From the NCBI GenBank assembly GCA_002401385.1, contig NVSY01000022.1:46545-53437 (forward strand): a stretch of 6,893 bases of DNA, given 5' to 3'. Position numbers and translations under genes: made by a program. Below the pieces are notes generated by a model. That model was not told the origin of the DNA. It worked only from the letters and a program-made list of their open reading frames with translations, and searched no databases. Source of the DNA: Flavobacteriaceae bacterium. GTDB taxonomy: Bacteria; Bacteroidota; Bacteroidia; Flavobacteriales; Flavobacteriaceae. Below are positions 1 to 6,492 of this stretch, piece by piece (position 1 is the stretch's first letter; each line of letters starts with the position of its first letter).

Positions 1-915
1 GTGTATGATGAGGCAAGTCCAATTATGGAATCAAAAGGTGATACTGCCAAAATCTATATTCAAAAGCTGGACAACATGGCTCGAGTGATTGCTCAAATAG
101 GGAATAAAAAAACACATACTGCACCTGCAATTATAGGTGTTTCCGAAATTGAAAACTTAAGAGTACTAGAAGATTTGGTAGCCAATGAGCACCTTAAAAA
201 ATTCAATTACGGAATTGTACATTACGATTCTCCAGATTTTAGAGGTATTGACGTGGCATTGTTATACCAAAAACGTTACTTTAAACCTGTACACAGCAAA
301 AATTACGAACTTAAATTAGCTAACAACAAAGAGGGGAAAAAACAAACTACTAGAGATCAATTATTGGTGTCTGGTTATTTGGATGATGAATTAATTCATA
401 TAATCGTAAATCACTGGCCGTCTAGAAGAGGGGGAGAGAAAAAAAGCAGCATCAGACGTGAAAAAGGAGCCGCTTTAAATGTACAGATTATCAAAGAAAT
501 ACAAGAAGAAAACCCAAAAGCGAAGATTATTACTATGGGAGATTTTAACGATGACCCCACTAATAATAGCTTTAAAAAAGTATTAAAAGCAAAAGGAAAA
601 AAATCCGAAGTTAAATTAGGTGACATGTACAATCCCATGGAAAATATGCATGCAAGAGGCTTGAACACTTTGGGTTACAGAGACAATATTAATTTATTTG
701 ACCAAATTTTGATCTCTTCTACCTTATTAGATACCGACAAAAAATTTAAGGACTATAAAATGTTTAAAGCTAATATTTACAATCCACGATTTTTAATCAA
801 TAAAAAAGGGCGCTATAAAGGATATCCGTACAGAAGCTTTAGCTATGGTAACTTTACTGGTGGATATAGCGATCATTTCCCTGTGTATATTTATGTGATT
901 AAGGAAAAAAGTTAG
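1..915 (+). CDS. Endonuclease/exonuclease/phosphatase family protein, 5'-truncated by the window
   Basis: This is a metal-dependent phosphodiesterase-fold protein of the DNase I/AP-endonuclease/inositol-phosphatase superfamily; the true substrate cannot be told from sequence. The visible 304 residues carry the family landmarks in order: a metal-binding Glu in IIGVSEIEN (about residue 49), RGIDVALLY (about 80-89), NHWPSRRGG (His about 138), GDFNDDP (Asp 181, Asn 183) and the C-terminal SDHFPVY (Asp 291, His 292). The reading frame is open to the first base. The GTG at position 1 is most likely an internal valine, because bacterial relatives begin with a beta strand ending in N-L-E-N-x-F-D, which is missing here. 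I therefore infer that a few tens of residues, possibly with a signal peptide, lie outside the window. The stop at 913-915 is followed by a short repeat and a shared terminator. The fold is secure; nuclease versus phosphatase activity is not. Confidence 0.88.
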   Translation: MYDEASPIMESKGDTAKIYIQKLDNMARVIAQIGNKKTHTAPAIIGVSEIENLRVLEDLVANEHLKKFNYGIVHYDSPDFRGIDVALLYQKRYFKPVHSKNYELKLANNKEGKKQTTRDQLLVSGYLDDELIHIIVNHWPSRRGGEKKSSIRREKGAALNVQIIKEIQEENPKAKIITMGDFNDDPTNNSFKKVLKAKGKKSEVKLGDMYNPMENMHARGLNTLGYRDNINLFDQILISSTLLDTDKKFKDYKMFKANIYNPRFLINKKGRYKGYPYRSFSYGNFTGGYSDHFPVYIYVIKEKS

Positions 916-936
916 TTGTTGGTTGTTGGTTGTTGG
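916..936. repeat. Heptanucleotide tandem repeat TTGTTGG x3
   Basis: Three perfect copies of TTGTTGG begin on the first base after the stop codon of the upstream gene, followed by a degenerate copy (TTGCTTGG, 937-944). It is non-coding and sits between the stop codon and the shared terminator. A repeat of this length can change copy number by replication slippage, but nothing indicates a function. Confidence 0.8.
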
Positions 937-1030
937 TTGCTTGGAAAATTCAAACAAAACAGTCAATAGCTCCTCAGATAATAACGAATTCCCAGAGGAT
1001 TGATTGCAGTAAAATTCAATACCGTATAAA

Positions 1031-1060
1031 GAAAACGCCCACTTAATAATGGGCGTTTTC
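1031..1060. terminator. Bidirectional intrinsic terminator between convergent genes
   Basis: A perfect 11-bp inverted repeat (GAAAACGCCCA / TGGGCGTTTTC) flanks the 8-base loop CTTAATAA. Because the arms begin with GAAAA and end with TTTTC, the hairpin is followed by a T-rich stretch in both directions (TTTTCTTAT on the plus strand, TTTTCTTTAT on the minus strand). It lies between the stop of the plus-strand phosphodiesterase gene (915) and the stop of the minus-strand recJ (1103), which is where a terminator serving both transcripts is expected. Confidence 0.9.
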
Positions 1061-1102
1061 TTATGATATATTTTTTTCCTACAAAAAAAGGATGATCTCA
1101 AT

Positions 1103-2803
1103 TTACACGCCTTCCTTCAAATCTTTCAACATTAATTGAAGACTCGTATTTCCTTGCCAGATATTTTCATCAATAGTAAAAGCGACATCAAATTGATTTC
1201 CTTTTTTGATTTTTAAAAACGTATCTGCTAATCCAAAACCAATACCACTGATAGCTATCCTAGTTTTTGGATCTTCCAAATTCACTTTTAAATGCGTTTT
1301 ATCCCCTCCAACAGGTTTCCCCCATCCAGTATCTCTTACATTTTTAGCAATAAAAGTAGGTGTCATATTCCCCGGCCCAAAAGGTGCCAATTGTTTTAAA
1401 ATACGGTAAAACTTAGGTGTGATTTTTTCAAAAATTATTTCTGAATCGTATTTCAATTCCGGAACCCGAAGTTCCAAAGGTATGGTTGCTTTCACAACTT
1501 CCTCAAATTTGGCTTTAAATTTTGGATATTGCTCAAAAGACAAGGTCAATCCTGCCGCGTATTTATGCCCTCCAAATTGCTCAATAAATTCACTGCATTG
1601 TTCCAAGGCGTCATACACATCAAACCCCGTTACAGAGCGTGCCGATGCTGCCAATTTATCGCCACTTTTAGTAAATACTAAAGTAGGCCGATAATAAGTC
1701 TCAATCAACCTAGAAGCTACAATCCCAATCACTCCTTTATGCCACTTTTCATCATAGACCACCGTGGTATACCCTTCTTGCTCCTTGTTTTCTATAATTT
1801 GCAGTAATGCTTCTTGGGTAATGGACTTATCTAATTCTTTTCTATCAATATTATTTATTTCAATGGCTTCTGCAAATTTCTGAGCCTTTACTATATCATC
1901 TTCAATCAACAATTGCACAGCATCATTCCCAGATTTAATTCGTCCCGCAGCATTAATCCTAGGGGCAATCCCAAAAACCACATCTGTAATGGTCAAATTT
2001 TCTTTTTTTGATTGTGCAATTAATGCCTTCATTCCTGTTCTAGGGTTGGAGTTTATCACCTTTAAACCATGAAAAGCTAAAATTCGATTCTCTCCTGTTA
2101 CAGGAACAATATCTGCCCCGATAGCGGTTGCTACCAAATCTAAATACGGTAAAAAATGGTCAATGTTCTGATGATACGTTGTGCCAATGGCCTGAATCAA
2201 TTTAAATCCTACGCCACAACCGCATAGTTCATCATAAGGATAGGAACAATCCACACGTTTTGGGTCTAATACAGCAACGGCCTTTGGAATTTCATCTCCT
2301 GGCCTATGATGATCACAAATCACATAATCAATTCCTTTTTCAGTCGCATACTTCACTTTATCAATGGCTTTAATACCACAATCTAGTGCAATTATCAACG
2401 AAAAATTATTGTCGGCTGCAAAATCTATGGATTTAAAAGAAATCCCATATCCTTCTGCATAGCGATCTGGAATGTAGGTGGCTAAATTTTTATGAATGGT
2501 TTTTAAATAGGAATACACTAAAGACACAGAGGTAGTTCCATCCACGTCATAATCGCCATAAACCAAAATATTTTCTTCGTTTTTGATGGCCTTTGCAATG
2601 CGCTCCACTGCTTTGTCCATGTCCTTCATTAAAAAGGGATCGTGGAGTTCGCTTAAATTAGGGCGAAAAAAAGACTTTGCTTGTTCAAATGAGGAAACAC
2701 CTCTTTGAGCAAGCAAAGTCGCTATATTTTTATCAACTCCCAAATCATTGGAAAGTTGATCTATAATTTTAGAATCTATTGTTTTCTTTTGAGTCCAGCG
2801 CAT
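1103..2803 (-). CDS. recJ: Single-stranded-DNA-specific exonuclease RecJ
   Basis: RecJ is a cytoplasmic 5'-to-3' single-strand DNA exonuclease acting in RecF-pathway recombination, base-excision and mismatch repair. The 566-residue product has the usual length and the DHH-family motifs in order: DYDVDGT (84-90), the Asp in ALDCG (141), CDHH (163-166, the motif naming the family), GADIVPVTGENR (about 229-240) and INAAGR (283-288). The DHHA1 nucleic-acid-binding domain shows GGHKYAAG (411-418), followed by an OB-like C-terminal domain. All the acidic and His metal ligands I can recognise are present, so the enzyme should be active. The ATG at 2803 gives the expected N-terminus (MRWTQKK); no clear ribosome binding site precedes it. 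It is the last gene of the minus-strand cluster, 37 bp after the OsmC-family gene, and ends at the shared hairpin terminator. Confidence 0.97.
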   Translation of the reverse strand: MRWTQKKTIDSKIIDQLSNDLGVDKNIATLLAQRGVSSFEQAKSFFRPNLSELHDPFLMKDMDKAVERIAKAIKNEENILVYGDYDVDGTTSVSLVYSYLKTIHKNLATYIPDRYAEGYGISFKSIDFAADNNFSLIIALDCGIKAIDKVKYATEKGIDYVICDHHRPGDEIPKAVAVLDPKRVDCSYPYDELCGCGVGFKLIQAIGTTYHQNIDHFLPYLDLVATAIGADIVPVTGENRILAFHGLKVINSNPRTGMKALIAQSKKENLTITDVVFGIAPRINAAGRIKSGNDAVQLLIEDDIVKAQKFAEAIEINNIDRKELDKSITQEALLQIIENKEQEGYTTVVYDEKWHKGVIGIVASRLIETYYRPTLVFTKSGDKLAASARSVTGFDVYDALEQCSEFIEQFGGHKYAAGLTLSFEQYPKFKAKFEEVVKATIPLELRVPELKYDSEIIFEKITPKFYRILKQLAPFGPGNMTPTFIAKNVRDTGWGKPVGGDKTHLKVNLEDPKTRIAISGIGFGLADTFLKIKKGNQFDVAFTIDENIWQGNTSLQLMLKDLKEGV

Positions 2804-2840
2804 CGATCATTTTTTTCAAAAATATCAAAAAGGAACTAAA

Positions 2841-3260
2841 CTATTGCTCTATATACTCAATTTTAATAGAAAGTTCTGAAAAACCTCTAAACATTTTCAA
2901 TACACCACAATAGCGATCCACGGATAAATCTACCGCTTTTTGAATTTTATCTTTCTTAAAATCTTTTCCATAAAAACGATAAATCATTTCTACTTTATCG
3001 TAAAACTTTGGGTGCTCATCTGTCAAATTTGCATTAACTTCAATTTTGATATCGGCTACTTCTGCACGCATTTTCTTTAACAAAGAAACGATGTCCATTG
3101 CAGAACAACCAGCTAAGGAAGTTAACATTAACTTTTTTGGTGTCACTCCTTTCCCTGAACCTCCCAGTTCTGGGTTTGCATCAATATTTATTATTTGTTC
3201 ATGACCTTCAGCTTCAAAGTGCATGCCTCCTTGCCAAGATAATTCAACTTTATTCTCCAT
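2841..3260 (-). CDS. OsmC/Ohr-family protein
   Basis: This 139-residue protein belongs to the OsmC/Ohr superfamily, cytoplasmic thiol enzymes that in characterised members reduce organic or inorganic hydroperoxides. Both conserved cysteines are visible: Cys52 in LAGCSAMD at the start of the long central helix, and Cys118 in DRYCGV. The early beta-rich segment (1-30) and the GVTPKKLMLTSLAGC stretch are typical. The size and the VDRYCGV motif resemble the YhfA-like branch more than classic OsmC or Ohr, so the physiological substrate is uncertain. The ATG at 3260 is the natural start; a purine-rich AGAGAAAC precedes it directly. It lies 87 bp downstream of the CLC gene and 37 bp upstream of recJ on the same strand. 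A poor match to the promoter -7 element (TAACTTCG, 3288-3281) lacks a correctly spaced upstream box, so I do not call a promoter here. Confidence 0.92.
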   Translation of the reverse strand: MENKVELSWQGGMHFEAEGHEQIINIDANPELGGSGKGVTPKKLMLTSLAGCSAMDIVSLLKKMRAEVADIKIEVNANLTDEHPKFYDKVEMIYRFYGKDFKKDKIQKAVDLSVDRYCGVLKMFRGFSELSIKIEYIEQ

Positions 3261-3347
3261 GTTTCTCTGTTTTTAAAAAACGAAGTTACTTAATATTGGA
3301 AACAATTAAGGTAACAACATATACTTTATTAATTTGAGATAACACTT

Positions 3348-5138
3348 TTAAGTAGTCACCGCCAACAACTGACGACGATATGCTGTGAGCAGTCTAGATT
3401 TTGAGATAAACCCATAGTATTTACCTTCTTTAATCACTGGTAAATTCCATGCTCCTGTGTGCTTGAACTTATCCATAATTACTTGCATAGAATCGTCACC
3501 GTAAAAAATGATATCAGGCGCACTATGCATTAAATCGACCACTTTAACTTTTTTACACAACTTTTCGTCAAACATAATTCCTCGAATATCATCTAACAAC
3601 AACACTCCTAAAAATTCGTTATCATCACTTACTACAGGAAAATTATTTCTAGAAGATTTTGCCACCGCACTGAGTAACATATCTTGCAATAACATGTGCG
3701 GTTTAATGGAGATAAAATTAGTTTCTATCACTTTGTCAATTTTCATCAACAGCAATACATTATTGTCTTTATTATGAGTCATTAACTCCCCTCTTTTCGC
3801 CAATTCCATGGTATAAATAGAGTGAGAAACAAAATATTTTGTTACTGAATATGATATTACAGCTACCAACATCAGTGGCACAAACAACTCATATCCTCCT
3901 GTAATTTCTGCAATTAAAAAGATCGCTGTTAATGGCGCATGTAATACACCTGACATTAATCCAGTCATCCCAATTAAGGTAAAATTAGATTCAGAAACAT
4001 TAAATCCAAGCCCTAAATTATTAATAATTCTGGCTACCATATTTCCCAATGCACTTCCCATAAACAAGGTAGGAATAAAAATCCCTCCAATTCCACCAGC
4101 AGCAAAAGTGGTTGTCATGGCAATGGCTTTAAAAACGGTAATCACAAAAAGCACTAAGATAATCCCCCATGCATGGTCTGTTAGATGTCCAAAATATGGT
4201 AAATTCCCTAAGGCTTCCTTTGCATTTCCGTGCAGCAAATTATTCATTAAATTATATCCTTCACCATATAAAGCGGGTATAAAAAACAACATAGCTCCAA
4301 TACCAACACCTCCAATGAGCAATTTTTTAAACGGATTACTCATCTTGTCAAAAAAGCCGCTAATTCCAAAAAATATTTTAGAGAAATACACGGATGCTAT
4401 TCCTGTAAATAAACCTAATAAAATATAAAATCCGATGTCTGACATTTCGAATTTGTCTTGTAGTTCAAAACTAAACAGCAAAGCAGTTCCTCTAAAAAAA
4501 TAAGAAGTCAAAACCGCAGAAACAGATGAAATAAGTAGGGGAACCATAGAGGCAAACCCAATTTCTAAACTAAAAATTTCCAATGCAAAAACAATTGCTG
4601 CAATAGGCGCTTTAAACATGGCTGCCAATGCTCCAGCTGCTGTACAACCAATTAACAACATCCTTGTTTTTGTACTCATGTGGAATAACTGGGCTAAATT
4701 AGATCCAAAAGCGGCTCCTGTACTCACAGATGGTCCTTCCAATCCAACGGAACCACCAAAACCAACAGTTAGTGGAGCGGTTAATAATGAACCCCACATC
4801 TTATATCGTTCTATAAATCCATTTTTCTTTGAAATTGAATATAAAGTGGATGGAATCCCATGCGGAATTTCATGCCTTACTACATATTTAATTACAAAAT
4901 ACACCAATATTAGTCCTATACTCGGAAAAATAAAATACATGGTATGGTGGTAATCCTTTATGAATTCCCATTCCAATAGAGACTGAATTAAATGTGTTAA
5001 GTTTTTTAAAAGAACTGTTCCTAAACCGGTTAGCAGTCCAACAAACACACTTAATATGTAAATAAATTGACGTTCAGAAATATGCTTATATTTCCAAATC
5101 AAAAATTTGACGAGTAGAGTTTTTTTAGCGCTTGGCAT
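3348..5138 (-). CDS. CLC-family chloride channel/antiporter with C-terminal CBS pair
   Basis: This inner-membrane anion transporter of the CLC family has 596 residues: a transmembrane core (about 20-450) followed by two cytoplasmic CBS domains (about 468-522 and 530-588), which in other proteins bind adenine nucleotides and regulate transport. Family signatures are HGIP (93-96), GSVGLEGP (129-136) with the gating glutamate Glu134, GGIFIP (351-356) and the helix-R tyrosine Tyr442 in HSIYTME. Two positions differ from E. coli ClC-ec1 in my hand alignment. The chloride-coordinating serine of GSGIP is His93, and the inner proton-pathway glutamate (E203) is Ile188, in ALEIF. Retention of Glu134 leaves either proton-coupled exchange or channel behaviour possible. 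The ATG at 5138 gives a short basic N-terminus before the first helix, with no obvious Shine-Dalgarno. It is the first large gene of the minus-strand cluster and has a TACCTTTG promoter element 27 bp upstream. Confidence 0.96.
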   Translation of the reverse strand: MPSAKKTLLVKFLIWKYKHISERQFIYILSVFVGLLTGLGTVLLKNLTHLIQSLLEWEFIKDYHHTMYFIFPSIGLILVYFVIKYVVRHEIPHGIPSTLYSISKKNGFIERYKMWGSLLTAPLTVGFGGSVGLEGPSVSTGAAFGSNLAQLFHMSTKTRMLLIGCTAAGALAAMFKAPIAAIVFALEIFSLEIGFASMVPLLISSVSAVLTSYFFRGTALLFSFELQDKFEMSDIGFYILLGLFTGIASVYFSKIFFGISGFFDKMSNPFKKLLIGGVGIGAMLFFIPALYGEGYNLMNNLLHGNAKEALGNLPYFGHLTDHAWGIILVLFVITVFKAIAMTTTFAAGGIGGIFIPTLFMGSALGNMVARIINNLGLGFNVSESNFTLIGMTGLMSGVLHAPLTAIFLIAEITGGYELFVPLMLVAVISYSVTKYFVSHSIYTMELAKRGELMTHNKDNNVLLLMKIDKVIETNFISIKPHMLLQDMLLSAVAKSSRNNFPVVSDDNEFLGVLLLDDIRGIMFDEKLCKKVKVVDLMHSAPDIIFYGDDSMQVIMDKFKHTGAWNLPVIKEGKYYGFISKSRLLTAYRRQLLAVTT

Positions 5139-5165
5139 TGTAAATAAAAAGTAATTTTAGCAATG

Positions 5166-5173
5166 CAAAGGTA
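5166..5173 (-). promoter_or_regulatory. Probable -7 promoter element of the CLC gene
   Basis: On the minus strand this reads TACCTTTG, a full match to the Bacteroidota -7 consensus TAnnTTTG. Transcription would start near 5160 and give a leader of about 22 bases before the CLC ATG at 5138. I do not see a convincing TTTG/TTG -33 box at the right distance, so the call rests on the -7 element and its position. It would also drive the OsmC and recJ genes if they are cotranscribed. Confidence 0.5.
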
Positions 5174-5226
5174 TCATTTTATGAATACATCTGTTCCGTT
5201 CTACTTTTTTTAATGCATTTTTTTAA

Positions 5227-5238
5227 GAATACGTATTC
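5227..5238. other. 12-bp perfect palindrome GAATACGTATTC
   Basis: A perfect 12-bp dyad lies about 70 bases upstream of the predicted CLC transcription start and downstream of the small Cys-rich gene. It has the size of a dimeric regulator site, but no known operator is recognised, and a palindrome of this length can occur by chance in AT-rich DNA. Confidence 0.25.
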
Positions 5239-5328
5239 GTTGGTAGAAATATGTTGCCCAAGATTTGTTCTTCATCGTAATAAAGAACTGTAACGCACCT
5301 ATAATAGCTGAACAAATAGCTAGATATT

Positions 5329-5475
5329 TTAGTTTTCTATAATTCGAGGACAACGACCACAGAAGGTCTTCCCTTTTTTCTTATAGCTTTTACAACATTT
5401 TTTTTTCCTACTCACTGTTTCAATAATAGGAAAATCATATTCGTACAAAGCTTTAGCAACTAATACTGTAGACAA
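5329..5475 (-). CDS. Small Lys/Cys-rich protein with CC-X10-CXXC motif, function unknown
   Basis: A 48-residue minus-strand frame starts at the TTG at 5475 and ends with TAA at 5329. The first half is an ordinary amphipathic sequence (VLVAKALYEYDFPIIE). The second half is strongly basic and carries four cysteines: a CC pair at 27-28 within RKKKCCKSYKKKGK, then CGRCP at 39-43. Four cysteines in CC-X10-CXXC could bind a metal such as zinc, but that is inference. Support for a real gene: a full TACCTTTG element lies 28 bases upstream, the cysteines cluster rather than scatter, and I recall similar short lysine/CC...CxxCP proteins in Flavobacteriaceae without an assigned function. The weak point is the start: no in-frame ATG exists. 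The TTG at 5475 follows an AAAGA sequence and lies downstream of the predicted transcription start, whereas the earlier in-frame TTG at 5505 sits inside the promoter. An ATT start is also possible. It precedes the CLC gene on the same strand. Confidence 0.55.
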   Translation of the reverse strand: MSTVLVAKALYEYDFPIIETVSRKKKCCKSYKKKGKTFCGRCPRIIEN

Positions 5476-5502
5476 GTTATCTTTATTTAGAATGAATAAA
5501 AA

Positions 5503-5532
5503 CAAAGGTAGGCTATTTTTTGAAATATGAAA
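5503..5532 (-). promoter_or_regulatory. Probable promoter of the small Cys-rich gene
   Basis: The minus strand reads TACCTTTG at 5510-5503, identical to the element ahead of the CLC gene and a full match to TAnnTTTG. A weaker upstream box TTTC (5532-5529) stands 18 bases away where TTTG would be ideal. Transcription should begin near 5497, leaving roughly 20 bases before the proposed TTG start at 5475. Confidence 0.5.
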
Positions 5533-5609
5533 GTGATAATTATTAGTTTAACTATTTTTTAATTCTATTCCTCTTAATAAAGTACATTTCCTTTACTCCC
5601 TCAAAATAG

Positions 5610-5641
5610 TTTGCTCAACTGATTAAAACTAGATACTTTTG
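5610..5641 (+). promoter_or_regulatory. Consensus Bacteroidota promoter of the alpha/beta hydrolase gene
   Basis: TTTG (5610-5613) and TACTTTTG (5634-5641) are separated by 20 bases, matching the published Bacteroidota sigma-factor consensus (TTTG or TTG at -33, TAnnTTTG at -7). The ATG begins only four bases after the -7 element. Initiation at the usual distance would fall on or next to the A of the ATG, which predicts a leaderless mRNA. Confidence 0.75.
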
Positions 5642-5645
5642 TCAA

Positions 5646-6428
5646 ATGCAAGAACAAATCACTTTTAAAAACACACGCATCTCCTACCTTCAACAAGGAA
5701 AAGGAGCCGTTATTGTTTTATTACACGGATTCCTAGAAAATAAAACTATGTGGAAAAACATTGCGGAAGTTTTATCCAAAAATAACCGAGTTGTATCTAT
5801 TGATTTGTTAGGACATGGAGCGAGTGAAAATACAGGGTATATACACAGCATGGAAGAAATGGCTGCGAGCGTTAAAGCCGTATTGGATACCTTAAAAATA
5901 AGAAAATCAATAATTATCGGACATAGCATGGGCGGTTATGTAGCCTTATCATTTGCAGATTTATTTCCCAAAAACACCAAGGGCATTTGCTTGCTAAACT
6001 CCACCCCAATTAATGATTCTCCTGAAAAAGTAATACACAGAAATCGCGCAGTCGCAGCACTCAAACAACAATTAACTACTTTTATAAAAATTGCAATCCC
6101 TAATTTATTTGCGCCAAACTCAAAGACATCTTTTGGCTTAGAAATAGATCAGGTAATCACAGCAGCCTTAACTACCAGTAAGCAAGGAGCCGTTGCAGCA
6201 ACCGAGGGCATGAAAACAAGAAAAAATTACGTTGAATTTTTCTCCAAATCAAGCATTAAAAAATTGGTAATCTTAGGAAAAGAAGACCCTGTCTTAGCCC
6301 TCAACACTCAGTTAGAAATCTATAAAAACAGTGCTATTCCTGTTGAAATTTTAGCAGGGGGACATATGAGTCATATTGAAAGCTTTAACACTTTGATACC
6401 TCTTTTAAAGAAGTTTGTAAGAAACTAA
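5646..6428 (+). CDS. Alpha/beta fold hydrolase
   Basis: This is a soluble serine hydrolase of the alpha/beta fold, probably an esterase-like enzyme; the substrate cannot be assigned. The 260-residue product has all the landmarks: the oxyanion loop LLHGF (25-29), the DLLGHGAS turn (53-60), the nucleophile elbow GHSMGG with Ser94, the acid Asp214 in LGKEDPV, and the catalytic His240 in GGHMSHIE. The lid segment between about 120 and 200 is variable and uninformative. Family length is typical and there is no signal peptide, so a cytoplasmic location is likely. The ATG at 5646 is favoured because it begins four bases after a consensus -7 element and the protein then runs straight into the first beta strand (ITFKNTRISYLQQG). 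It is divergent from the CLC cluster and has no close partner gene in the window. I see no clear intrinsic terminator directly after its stop. Confidence 0.94.
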   Translation: MQEQITFKNTRISYLQQGKGAVIVLLHGFLENKTMWKNIAEVLSKNNRVVSIDLLGHGASENTGYIHSMEEMAASVKAVLDTLKIRKSIIIGHSMGGYVALSFADLFPKNTKGICLLNSTPINDSPEKVIHRNRAVAALKQQLTTFIKIAIPNLFAPNSKTSFGLEIDQVITAALTTSKQGAVAATEGMKTRKNYVEFFSKSSIKKLVILGKEDPVLALNTQLEIYKNSAIPVEILAGGHMSHIESFNTLIPLLKKFVRN

Positions 6429-6492
6429 AAAAGAGTATATCGAGAAGAACAATAAGGCTTTTAAACAAAATCAACAGGACGCGAATCACTAT
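6429..6492. other. Spacer after the hydrolase gene, nothing recognised
   Basis: This AT-rich stretch runs from the hydrolase stop to the first tandem repeat unit. It has no hairpin followed by a T run, no open frame of note and no recognised promoter element. Confidence 0.6.

Larger units (their letters stand above)
5139..5645. other. Intergenic stretch between CLC gene and alpha/beta hydrolase gene
   Basis: This 507-bp region separates two divergently oriented genes. It holds, on the minus strand, a likely 48-residue protein (5475-5329), two TACCTTTG promoter elements and a 12-bp palindrome, and on the plus strand the hydrolase promoter (5610-5641). A second minus-strand frame (5353-5210) is open for 47 codons from a TTG, contains a hydrophobic segment and overlaps the end of the small gene in the -1 frame; it is treated as a finding rather than a gene. 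Apart from the promoters I see nothing in 5533-5609 or 5139-5165. Confidence 0.7.

Noticed and set aside
1..3. GTG at the first base as the true start of the phosphodiesterase gene
   Set aside because: The conserved first strand of the fold is missing, so the frame very probably continues upstream of the window.
411..668. Minus-strand open frame of 85 codons inside the phosphodiesterase gene
   Set aside because: It lies antisense to conserved catalytic motifs of a real gene and has no recognisable domain or promoter.
793..1101. Minus-strand open frame of 102 codons across the end of the phosphodiesterase gene and the terminator
   Set aside because: It runs through the perfect terminator hairpin and the heptad repeat and lies opposite a well-supported gene; its translation resembles no family.
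3281..3305. Own promoter for the OsmC-family gene (TAACTTCG)
   Set aside because: One mismatch in the TTTG part, and the nearest upstream TTG is only 14 bases away, too close for the usual spacing.
4108..4953. Plus-strand open frames of about 106 and 111 codons inside the CLC gene
   Set aside because: They lie opposite membrane-helix codons of a clear CLC gene, a common source of spurious antisense frames, and show no domain features.
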